Source: a bacterium (GTDB lineage Bacteria; Bacillota; Clostridia; Lachnospirales; Lachnospiraceae). From it: a stretch of 46,647 nt of DNA. Position 1 is the first letter of the stretch, and every line of letters begins with the position of its first letter. The notes below the pieces were generated by a model, which was not told where the DNA came from, made no database searches, and worked only from the letters and a program-made list of their open reading frames with translations. The stretch covers positions 1 through 46,647 of the forward strand of contig JAQYCU010000048.1 in assembly GCA_028724545.1 (NCBI GenBank), in the 5' to 3' direction. A program made the translations under genes and the position numbers. Shown here in pieces: positions 1 to 7,385 of the stretch.

Positions 1-3
1 ATC

Positions 4-500
4 GTTTGAGAACCTTGTAAGTAAATAAAGGTGTAAAACATTCAACCAAGGATTCAATAATGTCTTCGGGTTTGAGAACCTTGTAAGTAAATAAAGGTGT
101 AAAACTAAATACAAATAACGTGTCATTGTCTGCGTGTTTGAGAACCTTGTAAGTAAATAAAGGTGTAAAACGATAATTGTAGTCACACCTTTGCCTCAAC
201 GGTTTGAGAACCTTGTAAGTAAATAAAGGTGTAAAACTATGTCAACATAAGATATAAAAAAGGTATAGTTTGAGAACCTTGTAAGTAAATAAAGGTGTAA
301 AACTATAAGTGAATTGGTTGTGTCTGAACTTGAGTTTGAGAACCTTGTAAGTAAATAAAGGTGTAAAACCGTTTTCCCCCCGATAGACGCACTCAGGGGT
401 TTGAGAACCTTGTAAGTAAATAAAGGTGTAAAACTTCTCTTCGTCGGTTACAGAAGCCAGTCCAGTTTGAGAACCCTGTAAGTAAATAAAGGTGTAAAAC
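4..500 (+). CRISPR. CRISPR array, type II-like 36-bp repeats, trailer end
   Basis: Eight 36-bp repeats lie at 4-39, 70-105, 136-171, 202-237, 268-303, 334-369, 399-434 and 465-500. Each begins GTTTGAGAACC and ends GGTGTAAAAC. They are separated by seven unique spacers of 30 nt, except the 29-nt spacer at 370-398. The first seven repeats are identical. The last has one change (T to C at repeat position 12, base 476), the usual sign of the leader-distal end. Bases 1-3 are the tail of another spacer, so the array continues to the left and the leader and cas genes should lie there. The GTTT...AAAAC ends with 36/30 geometry resemble type II (Cas9) arrays. Subtype is inferred from the repeat only, because no cas gene or tracrRNA is visible. 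Confidence 0.96.
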
Positions 501-600
501 AAACGTATTCTCTTTGCTTTTTAGGATACTATGTACTGTTGCATAGTTTGTGCAGCGCAAGTGTGCTCCTCTAGTGAATCGATTCCAAGCAATCTCCCCA

Positions 601-629
601 TTTTCAGAATAAAATATTTGTGTTATAAT
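601..629 (+). promoter_or_regulatory. Sigma-A promoter for rsmE
   Basis: A TATAAT -10 box at 624-629 is preceded by TG one base upstream (extended -10). A weak -35 (TTTTCA, 601-606) sits 17 bp away. It lies in the CRISPR trailer region and would give a leader of about 110 nt before rsmE. That leader contains a 7-bp inverted repeat, ACGGTAC (669-675) with GTACCGT (686-692). Confidence 0.6.
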
Positions 630-743
630 AAAATGGTTTATACGCTGTTTTCTTTACAGGCAGTAAGAACGGTACCCAAAAGTAAGTACCGTACAGCGAA
701 AAAGCACACATATCAGGCAATGCAGAAAGATGGGAGGATAATC

Positions 744-1484
744 GTGTATCGCTTTTATATTGCAAACGAACAAATTCTTGAAAATGAAATCACGATATTT
801 GGAAGTGACGTAAATCATATTCGTAACGTACTTCGGTTAGACGAAGGTGACTGGGTAGTTGCCTGCGATGGACAGGGAAAAGATTATGTTTCCAGAATCC
901 AGTCAATGGATAAAGAAAACGTTGTCCTGCATATAGAAAAGGTGCAGGAAACAGGGACAGAACTGCCGACGAAAATCACATTGTTTCAGGGAGTTCCCAA
1001 AAAAGATAAAATGGAATTTATTATTCAGAAAGCAGTAGAACTTGGTGTATACGAAATTGTTCCGGTTATGATGAAACGGTGTGTCGTGCGATTTCATGAT
1101 GAGAAAAAAATGCAAAAGAAGCAGGAACGCTGGCAGACAATTGCTGAGGCTGCAGCCAAACAATGCGACAGGGGAATTATTCCACAGGTGCATATGCCGG
1201 TTACAATGGAAGAAGCGTTTGACATGGCCAGAACCTTAGAGTACAATATGATACCGTATGAATTGCAGGAAGGCATCAATCAGTCAAGAGAAATTGTGAC
1301 GCATGCATGTTCAAGAGAGTCGGTAGGAATTTTTATTGGCCCAGAGGGTGGATTTGAAGAAAAAGAAGTAGAGCAGGCTGTTGCCTGTGGCGTAGAGCCC
1401 ATCACACTGGGGAAAAGAATTTTAAGAACAGAAACAGCAGGAATGGCAATTTTGTCCATTATGATGTTTCAGATGCAGCAGTAA
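744..1484 (+). CDS. rsmE: 16S rRNA (uracil-1498-N3)-methyltransferase RsmE
   Basis: This SPOUT-class enzyme methylates N3 of U1498 in 16S rRNA using S-adenosylmethionine. The 246-residue product has the usual family length. It has an N-terminal PUA-like part (RFYIANEQ..., GSDVNHIRNVLRL) and the C-terminal SAM-binding knot motifs IGPEGGFEEKEV and LGKRILRTETA. A GTG start at 744 is chosen because GGGAGG (732-737) sits 6 nt upstream. The reading frame stays open further left to 531, but that stretch lacks family similarity and runs through the promoter. The cysteine desulfurase gene follows 38 bp downstream, probably co-transcribed. Identity is firm from the SPOUT motifs. Confidence 0.95.
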   Translation: MYRFYIANEQILENEITIFGSDVNHIRNVLRLDEGDWVVACDGQGKDYVSRIQSMDKENVVLHIEKVQETGTELPTKITLFQGVPKKDKMEFIIQKAVELGVYEIVPVMMKRCVVRFHDEKKMQKKQERWQTIAEAAAKQCDRGIIPQVHMPVTMEEAFDMARTLEYNMIPYELQEGINQSREIVTHACSRESVGIFIGPEGGFEEKEVEQAVACGVEPITLGKRILRTETAGMAILSIMMFQMQQ

Positions 1485-1522
1485 CGGGCAGACAAATAAG
1501 AAATGAATGGAGAAAATGCAGT

Positions 1523-2686
1523 ATGGAAGCATATTTGGATAATGCAGCAACGACCAGGGTATTTCCAGAAGTAAGAGAAATGATGAAAAAGGTAATGGAT
1601 GAAGATTTTGGAAATCCGTCATCAAAACATTCTAAGGGAATTGCAGCAGAACAATATATAAAAGAGGCAAAAGAAATCATTGCCGGGACGCTGAAATGCC
1701 AACCAAAAGAACTGGTTTTCACATCAGGTGGTACAGAGTCCAATAATCTCGCTTTTTTAGGAACTGCATTGGCTAATCAAAGGGCAGGAAAACATATTAT
1801 TACGACACGTGTAGAACATGCCTCCGTGCATGAAACGTTAGCATTTCTGGAAGAAATGGGATACGAAGTAACCTATCTTCCGGTAGATAAAAAAGGACAG
1901 GTTTCCGTGGAAACTGTAAAAAATGCCATTAGAGAAGATACGCTGATGGTATCGGTTATGTATGTAAACAATGAAGTGGGAAGTGTTATGCCAATTGAAA
2001 AAATAGGCCAGATGCTTCATCAGGAATATCCAAAAGTTCTTTTCCACGTCGATGCGATACAGGCATATGGCAAATACAAAATCATTCCGAAAAAGAGCCA
2101 CATTGATTTGATGTCGGTCAGTGGTCATAAGATTCACGGGCCAAAAGGCGTAGGATTTTTATATATACGGGATGGCGTTAAAATTCGCCCGATTCTGTTC
2201 GGTGGAGGACAGCAAAAAGGAATGCGTTCCGGAACAGAAAATGTTCCGGGAATTATCGGTATGGCTGTTGCAGCAAAACAGATGTATCAAAGTCATAACG
2301 AAAAACGAGAAAAACTGTACCGGTTAAAGAATATGCTGATAGAAGGCCTGCAGCAAATGGAAGGCGTAACGGTACATGCTGTGGAGGACATACCATTAGA
2401 AGAAACAGCACCACATATTGTCAGTGCAGGTTTTACATCCGTCAAAAGTGAAGTTATGCTTCACGCGCTGGCACAGGAAGGCATTTTCGTTTCTTCCGGT
2501 TCGGCCTGCTCCTCCAACCATCCGGAACTGAGTGGCACATTGCAGGCAATCGGTGTCCGTCAGGATTTGCTGGATTCCACGCTACGTTTTAGTTTTTCTG
2601 TGGAAACAACAGAGCAGGAAATAGCATATGCGTTAGAAGTGATTCAGAAGGTTCTGCCGGTGCTAAGAAGATTTACGAAACAGTAA
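1523..2686 (+). CDS. Cysteine desulfurase (NifS/IscS class, partner of ThiI)
   Basis: This PLP enzyme takes sulfur from cysteine as a persulfide and passes it to acceptors. The 387-residue protein starts with the typical YLDNAATT motif. It has the PLP-contacting His99 (RVEHAS), the PLP-binding Lys203 in SGHKIHGPKG, the RSGTEN segment, and the catalytic Cys329 in the mobile loop SSGSACSS. ATG 1523 has GGAGAA at 1509-1514. Its position two genes before thiI matches the Firmicutes arrangement in which a dedicated desulfurase (NifZ in Bacillus) feeds ThiI for 4-thiouridine synthesis. That role is inferred from context; general Fe-S supply is the alternative. Confidence 0.94.
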   Translation: MEAYLDNAATTRVFPEVREMMKKVMDEDFGNPSSKHSKGIAAEQYIKEAKEIIAGTLKCQPKELVFTSGGTESNNLAFLGTALANQRAGKHIITTRVEHASVHETLAFLEEMGYEVTYLPVDKKGQVSVETVKNAIREDTLMVSVMYVNNEVGSVMPIEKIGQMLHQEYPKVLFHVDAIQAYGKYKIIPKKSHIDLMSVSGHKIHGPKGVGFLYIRDGVKIRPILFGGGQQKGMRSGTENVPGIIGMAVAAKQMYQSHNEKREKLYRLKNMLIEGLQQMEGVTVHAVEDIPLEETAPHIVSAGFTSVKSEVMLHALAQEGIFVSSGSACSSNHPELSGTLQAIGVRQDLLDSTLRFSFSVETTEQEIAYALEVIQKVLPVLRRFTKQ

Positions 2687-2713
2687 GCAGACTCAGACTT
2701 TTGAAAAAAAATA

Positions 2714-2866
2714 ATGCAGTCTGAAAAACAGACGCAGATTACCAAGAAAAGTAAGCAGTTTGAAAAACAGACGCAGATTACTAAGAAAAATAGTGAAGTC
2801 GAACAAGCAGACTGCTGTAAGATAAAAAGTGCAGTTTTCCGGAAAATGGATAAGCTGGCACAGTAG
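2714..2866 (+). CDS. Possible 50-residue repeat-encoded peptide (doubtful)
   Basis: An ATG at 2714 opens a 50-codon frame ending in TAG at 2864-2866. It encodes two 13-residue units, QSEKQTQITKKSK and QFEKQTQITKKNS, then a tail containing a CC pair. The 39-bp repeat keeps the frame. There is no convincing ribosome site upstream (only TTGAAAAAAAATA), and nothing similar is recognised. The frame may be a by-product of repeat expansion in an adenine-rich spacer. It is listed because it is the only open frame in this 243-bp gap. Confidence 0.2.
   Translation: MQSEKQTQITKKSKQFEKQTQITKKNSEVEQADCCKIKSAVFRKMDKLAQ
2716..2791 (+). repeat. Two-copy 39-bp tandem repeat
   Basis: Copies at 2716-2752 and 2755-2791 are 39 bp apart and share GCAGTYTGAAAAACAGACGC followed by AGATTACYAAGAAAA. 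They differ at only a few positions. A degraded partial copy (AAGCAGACTCAGACTTTTGA) precedes them just after the desulfurase stop. The period is a multiple of three, and the repeats lie inside a short open frame (2714-2866). Confidence 0.9.
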
Positions 2867-2884
2867 CAGAAGGTTAAGTTTATA

Positions 2885-2914
2885 CGTTGCTTTATCTAAA
2901 AAAAGAAAGCAACG
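2885..2914 (+). promoter_or_regulatory. Hairpin just upstream of the thiI ribosome site
   Basis: CGTTGCTTT (2885-2893) pairs perfectly with AAAGCAACG (2906-2914) across a 12-nt adenine-rich loop. The stem ends 6 nt before the GAGGA ribosome site (2921-2925) of thiI. It lacks a U tract, so it is more likely an mRNA stability or translation element than a terminator. Confidence 0.45.
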
Positions 2915-2929
2915 GGAAATGAGGATAAG

Positions 2930-4111
2930 ATGTATCAGGCTTTTTTGTTAAAGTATGCAGAAATAGGAATTAAAGGGAAAAACCGTTATAAGTTTGAAAA
3001 TGCTCTTTGCGAGCAGATTCGTTATCGGTTGGAAAAAATCGAAGGCGATTTTGAGGTTATCCGGGAACAGGGAAGAATTTTTGTAGAAGCAAAAGGTGAG
3101 TTTGACTTCGATGATGCGATTGAAGCTATGAGCCGTGTGTTTGGTGTTTCTTCCATCAGTCCGGTAGAAATGATTGAAGACAAGGAATGGGGCAATCTGA
3201 CAAAAGCTGTTGGTGATTTTGTGGAAAGACAGTATGGTGGACAGAAGTTCACATTCAAAGTGAAATCAAGAAGAAGTGATAAACATTATCCATATACTTC
3301 ACCGGAAATTTGTGTAGAAATGGGAAGTTATCTGTTGGAACGTTTTCCAGAATTATCTGTTGATGTGCACAATCCAGAAGTCTTAATCTGGGTAGAAGTG
3401 CGCGAAAAAGCCTATGTATATTCTAAAGTATATCAGGGAGCATGTGGTATGCCACTTGGTACAAATGGCAAAGCGATGCTTTTGCTGTCGGGTGGAATTG
3501 ACAGTCCGGTTGCAGGATATATGATAGCAAAAAGAGGTGTCTTCATAGATGCTGTTTATTTTCATGCACCACCATATACAAGTGAGAGAGCAAAGCAGAA
3601 GGTAGTAGATTTGGCAAAACTGGTATCGCGTTATGCAGGAAAAATCCGTCTCCATGTTGTGAATTTTACAGATATCCAGATGTATATTTATGAGCAGTGC
3701 CCACATGAGGAACTGACCATTATTATGCGACGTTATATGATGCGCATTGCTGAAACACTGGCAAAGGAAAATGACTGTCTTGGTCTGATTACCGGTGAAA
3801 GCATTGGACAGGTGGCAAGTCAGACAATGCAAAGCCTGGCAGCAACAAATGATGTTTGTGAGTTGCCGGTATACCGTCCGTTAATCGGATTTGACAAGCA
3901 GGAGATAGTAGATATTTCGGAAAAAATTGGAACATACGAAACATCCATACAGCCATATGAAGACTGTTGTACTATTTTTGTCGCAAAACATCCTGTGACA
4001 AAACCGAATATCAAGGTGATTCGCCGTTCCGAGGAAAAACTGACAGAAAAGATAGACCAGATGGTGCAGGAAGCACTGGATACGGTAGAAGTAATAGAAA
4101 TTGCTGAATAA
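2930..4111 (+). CDS. thiI: tRNA 4-thiouridine synthase ThiI (short form)
   Basis: ThiI adenylates U8 of tRNA and inserts sulfur to give 4-thiouridine; in some species it also supplies sulfur for thiamine. The 393-residue product has an N-terminal ferredoxin-like region, a THUMP domain (about residues 60-165) and a PP-loop ATPase domain with LSGGIDSPVAGYM (SGGIDS at 187-192). A conserved cysteine pair in YEDCCTIFVAKHP (346-347) is present. The C-terminal rhodanese domain of the enterobacterial enzyme is absent, as is usual in Firmicutes, where the neighbouring desulfurase delivers the persulfide directly. ATG 2930 has GAGGA at 2921-2925. Confidence 0.96.
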   Translation: MYQAFLLKYAEIGIKGKNRYKFENALCEQIRYRLEKIEGDFEVIREQGRIFVEAKGEFDFDDAIEAMSRVFGVSSISPVEMIEDKEWGNLTKAVGDFVERQYGGQKFTFKVKSRRSDKHYPYTSPEICVEMGSYLLERFPELSVDVHNPEVLIWVEVREKAYVYSKVYQGACGMPLGTNGKAMLLLSGGIDSPVAGYMIAKRGVFIDAVYFHAPPYTSERAKQKVVDLAKLVSRYAGKIRLHVVNFTDIQMYIYEQCPHEELTIIMRRYMMRIAETLAKENDCLGLITGESIGQVASQTMQSLAATNDVCELPVYRPLIGFDKQEIVDISEKIGTYETSIQPYEDCCTIFVAKHPVTKPNIKVIRRSEEKLTEKIDQMVQEALDTVEVIEIAE

Positions 4112-4182
4112 GACAGGGTATTTTTGCATTTTCAAAAATAAAAGGCATAATAACAGTTTTGAGGATTGCAGCAAAAAGGAAT

Positions 4183-4214
4183 AAAAAAGAGAACACCATG
4201 ATATGGTGTTCTCT
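4183..4214 (-). terminator. Intrinsic terminator after the HPr-like gene
   Basis: AGAGAACACCAT (4188-4199) and ATGGTGTTCTCT (4203-4214) form a perfect 12-bp stem with a 3-nt loop. On the minus strand it is followed by a run of U (complement of 4183-4188). It therefore fits termination of the leftward HPr-like gene. On the plus strand, after thiI, no U tract follows, though the stem may still slow polymerase. Confidence 0.8.
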
Positions 4215-4300
4215 GTCTGTTCTATTGTATGTAGCAAAATTATTATTCAGATGAATATATCCCCAAATACACATGCCCATAATAAAAGCGTAACAATTAA

Positions 4301-4534
4301 TTATTCAACGATGTATGGTGCTAATACTTTGAGAATTTCCTCTGCATTCTCATCATCATGGATGTTTAAGTCGATTGCCTTAGAAAGGTCAAGACTGAAA
4401 ATACCCATAATAGACTTTGCATCAATCACGTATCTTCCAGATACTAAATCAAAGTCACTGTTGAACTTTGTTACATCGTTAACAAATGCTTTTACCTTGT
4501 CAATAGAGTTCAAAGAAATCTTTACAGTTTTCAT
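4301..4534 (-). CDS. HPr-like protein lacking the phosphorylatable histidine
   Basis: The 77-residue protein aligns with the PTS phosphocarrier HPr. The hallmark SGRYVIDAKSIMGIFSLDL matches the HPr region around the regulatory serine (Ser41 here, equivalent to Ser46), and the C-terminal helix DDENAEEILKVLAPYI fits. The N-terminal HARPA motif carrying the catalytic histidine is replaced by NSIDKVKA; the only histidine (NIHDD) is far away. It therefore cannot carry phosphate in the PTS by the usual route. A regulatory role through the serine is possible but inferred. ATG 4534 has AGGAGG upstream. It is a single-gene unit with its own promoter and terminator, convergent with thiI. Confidence 0.82.
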   Translation of the reverse strand: MKTVKISLNSIDKVKAFVNDVTKFNSDFDLVSGRYVIDAKSIMGIFSLDLSKAIDLNIHDDENAEEILKVLAPYIVE

Positions 4535-4566
4535 ATAAATCTACCTCCTTTTGTTTTTACAATTCT

Positions 4567-4595
4567 ATACTAGACATTTTGTGGTAAAAAGTCAA
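4567..4595 (-). promoter_or_regulatory. Sigma-A promoter for the HPr-like gene
   Basis: Read on the minus strand, TTGACT (4595-4590) and TAGTAT (4572-4567) are 17 bp apart. This places transcription start roughly 25-30 nt before the start codon, leaving room for the AGGAGG site. Confidence 0.65.
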
Positions 4596-4771
4596 TATAC
4601 AATGTAGCTAAAAAAACGGGAGGAAATTCGACAAAGCATATTACAATTTGAATGATTGTAAAATTTTATTTACGAAAATTATTGAAATTGTCACAAAAAA
4701 GAAGGTTTAAACTCGTAAATTCGTCACAAAAAATAATACAGGAAGAAAGCATAAAAAGAAGGAGAAATATT

Positions 4772-6181
4772 TTGAAAGTAGCTTTTTTAACATTAGGTTG
4801 TAAAGTAAATTCTTATGAAACAGAGAAGATGAAAATGCAGTTTGAAGAAGCTGGTCATACGGTTGTAGCTTTTGAGGAAGAAGCAGATGCGTACATTATT
4901 AATACATGTACGGTTACAAATATAGCAGACAGAAAATCCAGAAAAATGCTGCACCGGGCAAGAAGAAAAAATCCGGATGCCATTGTAGTTGCGACGGGCT
5001 GTTATGTTGATTCTTCCCAAAAAAAGGGAGAAAAAGATGAAAGCGTGGATTTGTTTCTATCTAATGAACAAAAGCCACAGCTGGTTGAACAGGTTGTTTC
5101 ATTTTTCCAGACACGGAGTATGAAAAAAACGACAGAAGAAAGCACAGAAATCATAGCAGATGACGCACGGGATGATGTGCAGACAACTTCACAGGCACGT
5201 GCAAAAAAAGACGCACATAAAATGATGAGTGAAAAGGCACTGGAAGAAGAACATACCAGAGCCTATCTTAAAGTGCAGGACGGATGCAACCAGTATTGCA
5301 CATACTGTATTATTCCTTATGTAAGAGGACCACTTACCAGCAAAACAACGAAAGAAGTTCTGGAAGAGGTAAAACGTCTGGCAGCACAGGGAATACAGGA
5401 GGTTGTCGTGACGGGAATCCATCTTTCTTCTTATGGCGTGGATTTTACGGATAAGAAAAGTTTTCTGGAATTAGAAGGAAGACCATTATTAAATCTGCTG
5501 CAGGAAATAGCAGGTGTAGAGGAAATCAAAAGAATCCGGCTGGGTTCTTTGGAGCCAAGAATCATTACAGAAAATTTTGCGAAGGAATTATCTGAAATAC
5601 CGAAAATCTGCCCTCATTTCCATTTGTCTTTGCAAAGTGGATGCGATAATGTCTTAAAAAGGATGAACCGGCATTATACGGCAGCAGATTATCTGGAACG
5701 TCTGGAAATCCTGCGAAAATATTTTTCCAATCCGGCAATCACAACAGATATTATTGTTGGATTTCCACAGGAAACAGAAGAAGATTTTCAGGTTACTTGT
5801 GACTTTGTGCGTAAGGCAGAATTTTCACAGCTGCATGTATTTAAATATTCACGAAGACAGGGAACGATGGCAGATGCGATGGAAGGCCAGATACCGGAAA
5901 ATGTCAAAGCAGAGCGGAGTGAGCGATTGATTGCTGTTGGAAAAGAAATGCAGCAGCAGTATCAGGAAGCGTTTTGTGGACAGGAAGAAAAAGTACTTTT
6001 TGAGGAGATTGTTACCATAGAGGGACAAGAATATCTGGTAGGATACAACGAGAGGTATGTTCGTTTTGGCGTTGCCATGCAGGATTTGCAGGATGCAGAG
6101 AAAATGTGCAATACGATTTCTGGTGTACGGATATTGGGACATATCACGCCGGAAATTATGAAAGCCGAATGCATCCGGTAA
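4772..6181 (+). CDS. mtaB: tRNA t6A37 methylthiotransferase MtaB
   Basis: This radical-SAM methylthiotransferase converts t6A37 to ms2t6A in ANN-decoding tRNAs. The 469-residue product has the N-terminal UPF0004 domain with cluster cysteines Cys10 (LGCKVN), Cys46 (NTCTVT) and Cys77 (ATGCYV). The radical-SAM triad is Cys172, Cys176 and Cys179 (DGCNQYCTYCIIPY), and a TRAM-like domain ends the protein. LGCKVNSYE is characteristic of MtaB rather than MiaB. TTG 4772 is chosen because AAGGAG (4759-4764) sits 7 nt upstream; the frame is open to 4652, but that part is lysine-rich with no family match. A 7-bp inverted repeat, TTACAAT/ATTGTAA (4641-4661), lies upstream. Confidence 0.93.
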   Translation: MKVAFLTLGCKVNSYETEKMKMQFEEAGHTVVAFEEEADAYIINTCTVTNIADRKSRKMLHRARRKNPDAIVVATGCYVDSSQKKGEKDESVDLFLSNEQKPQLVEQVVSFFQTRSMKKTTEESTEIIADDARDDVQTTSQARAKKDAHKMMSEKALEEEHTRAYLKVQDGCNQYCTYCIIPYVRGPLTSKTTKEVLEEVKRLAAQGIQEVVVTGIHLSSYGVDFTDKKSFLELEGRPLLNLLQEIAGVEEIKRIRLGSLEPRIITENFAKELSEIPKICPHFHLSLQSGCDNVLKRMNRHYTAADYLERLEILRKYFSNPAITTDIIVGFPQETEEDFQVTCDFVRKAEFSQLHVFKYSRRQGTMADAMEGQIPENVKAERSERLIAVGKEMQQQYQEAFCGQEEKVLFEEIVTIEGQEYLVGYNERYVRFGVAMQDLQDAEKMCNTISGVRILGHITPEIMKAECIR

Positions 6182-6221
6182 GGATTGCCGTGCCGTTTGC
6201 ATCATAACGGAAATCCGGCAA
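6182..6221 (+). other. Structured intergenic element after mtaB
   Basis: TTGCCG (6186-6190 region) pairs with CGGCAA (6216-6221), and an inner CCGTT (6193-6197) pairs with AACGG (6206-6210). No U tract follows directly; a poly-T run appears only at about 6238-6245. It could be a leaky terminator or an mRNA-processing structure before ireB. A 10-bp palindrome, ACTATATAGT (6260-6269), follows. Confidence 0.35.
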
Positions 6222-6314
6222 AAACGAAAAAAGAGTTGTTTTTTTGGGACAAATATATTACTATATAGTCATATAGTTATGAGTACGTGATAAAGAATGG
6301 AGGTTCGTGCCATT

Positions 6315-6575
6315 ATGCAGGAGATTAATAACACACAGTATTTTAAAGTACAAAAGGCACAGGAAATGGAAGTTAAAGATGTAATTGCGCAGATATATGA
6401 AGCACTTACGGAAAAAGGATATAATCCGGTTAGCCAGATAGTAGGCTATGTTATGTCGGGAGATCCTACTTATATTACAAGCCACAAAGGGGCAAGAAGT
6501 CTGATTCGCAGAGTAGAGCGTGATGAGATTATTGAACTGCTGTTAGAAGACTATATTGAGAATAATTTTAAATAA
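6315..6575 (+). CDS. ireB: IreB family regulatory phosphoprotein (DUF965)
   Basis: IreB is a small cytosolic protein phosphorylated by the PASTA kinase IreK in Enterococcus faecalis, where it lowers cephalosporin resistance. The 86-residue product carries the family core VKDVIAQIYEALTEKGYNPV, then SQIVGYVMSGDPTYIT, then ARSLIRRVERDEIIELLL. ATG 6315 is used, with GGAGG at 6299-6303 (11-nt spacing, a little long). An earlier in-frame ATG at 6297 has no ribosome site. The order ireB - ruvX - DUF1292 is standard in Firmicutes. Its partner kinase is not in the window, so the role is by homology. Confidence 0.92.
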   Translation: MQEINNTQYFKVQKAQEMEVKDVIAQIYEALTEKGYNPVSQIVGYVMSGDPTYITSHKGARSLIRRVERDEIIELLLEDYIENNFK

Positions 6576-6602
6576 ACTGTACGGAAAGATTACAGGTGTA
6601 TT

Positions 6603-7052
6603 ATGAGAATTATGGGTTTGGATTATGGTGCAAAGACGGTTGGTGTTGCTATTAGCGATGAATTGCTGCTGACGGCACAGCCGGTTGAAACCATAACAAG
6701 AACGAGAGAATCAAAACTGCGTCAGACATTGTCGCGGATTGAAACTTTAATGGAAGAATATCAGGTAGAAAAGGTTGTTATCGGTCTGCCTAAAAAATTA
6801 AACAACGAAGAAGGGGACCGTTGCGAAAAGACGAGAGAATTTGCAAAAATGCTGGAACAGAGAACTGGTCTGGAAGTGGTTTTCTGGGACGAGCGTCTTA
6901 CAACGGTGGCAGCAGATGCTGTGCTTGCAGAAGCAGGCGTTGCCAGACAGAACCGGAAAGACTACATTGACAAGGTAGCAGCAAGTTTGATTTTAAAAGG
7001 TTACTTAGAAAGTATCGCCAATCAAAAGGCAAAAATGCAGGAACGGGAATAG
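6603..7052 (+). CDS. ruvX: RuvX/YqgF family Holliday junction resolvase-like nuclease
   Basis: The 149-residue protein belongs to the YqgF RNase H-like family, implicated in pre-16S rRNA 5' end processing and possibly Holliday junction resolution. Visible motifs are the first-strand MRIMGLDYGAKTVGVAISD with its catalytic aspartate, VIGLPKKLNNEEG, and WDERLTTVAAD, which carries the remaining acidic residues. Its length matches the family. It follows ireB by 27 bp with a weak AGGTG site at about 6594-6598. Pre-16S maturation is the better supported role in current literature; the sequence cannot decide. Confidence 0.93.
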   Translation: MRIMGLDYGAKTVGVAISDELLLTAQPVETITRTRESKLRQTLSRIETLMEEYQVEKVVIGLPKKLNNEEGDRCEKTREFAKMLEQRTGLEVVFWDERLTTVAADAVLAEAGVARQNRKDYIDKVAASLILKGYLESIANQKAKMQERE

Positions 7053-7385
7053 CCTTTCGTGATATAACGTGCGTAAGATAATGAAGCGACAGGGGCATCT
7101 AGAAAAAAGAGGACTAGGTGGTTTTTTTTCGTGCGACGAAAAGTGAAATAACAGTGCGAATAAAAAGGCACAGATAAAGCAGAAATGCAAATAGAACAGC
7201 AAATGATAAAGCAAACAGTAAATAAAAAGTAAAGTAAATAGAAAAGTAAACAGAAAATCCAAAAATAGAGTAAATAGAAAAGCAAACAGAAAACAAATAG
7301 TAAAGCAAAAAGTAAAGTAAATAAATAGTAAAGTAAATAAAAAGTAAACAGAAAACAAATAGTATAGTGAAAGGTTTGGTACAAA
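7053..7385 (+). repeat. Adenine-rich degenerate-repeat spacer
   Basis: This 333-bp gap holds no credible gene. From about 7135 on, the plus strand is almost free of C and T clusters and built from drifting GTAAA/AACAG units. AAACAGAAAACAAATAGTA occurs exactly at 7284-7302 and 7346-7364. GTAAATAGAAAAG occurs at 7234-7246 and 7270-7282. The reverse strand gives only low-complexity Phe/Leu/Tyr frames. No terminator is seen, so it may be transcribed as an unstructured A-rich leader of the DUF1292 gene. Confidence 0.75.

Noticed and set aside
242-502. Open frame on the minus strand made of repeated FYTFIYLQGSQT units
   Set aside because: It is the reverse reading of the CRISPR repeats and spacers.
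531-743. N-terminal extension of rsmE
   Set aside because: It contains the promoter and leader, has no family similarity, and the GGGAGG/GTG at 732/744 gives the normal RsmE start.
501-743. Possible tracrRNA anti-repeat in the CRISPR trailer
   Set aside because: No stretch complementary to the repeat was found by eye.
2930-4111. ThiI truncated because the rhodanese domain is missing
   Set aside because: The short form is normal in Firmicutes, where an adjacent cysteine desulfurase supplies sulfur.
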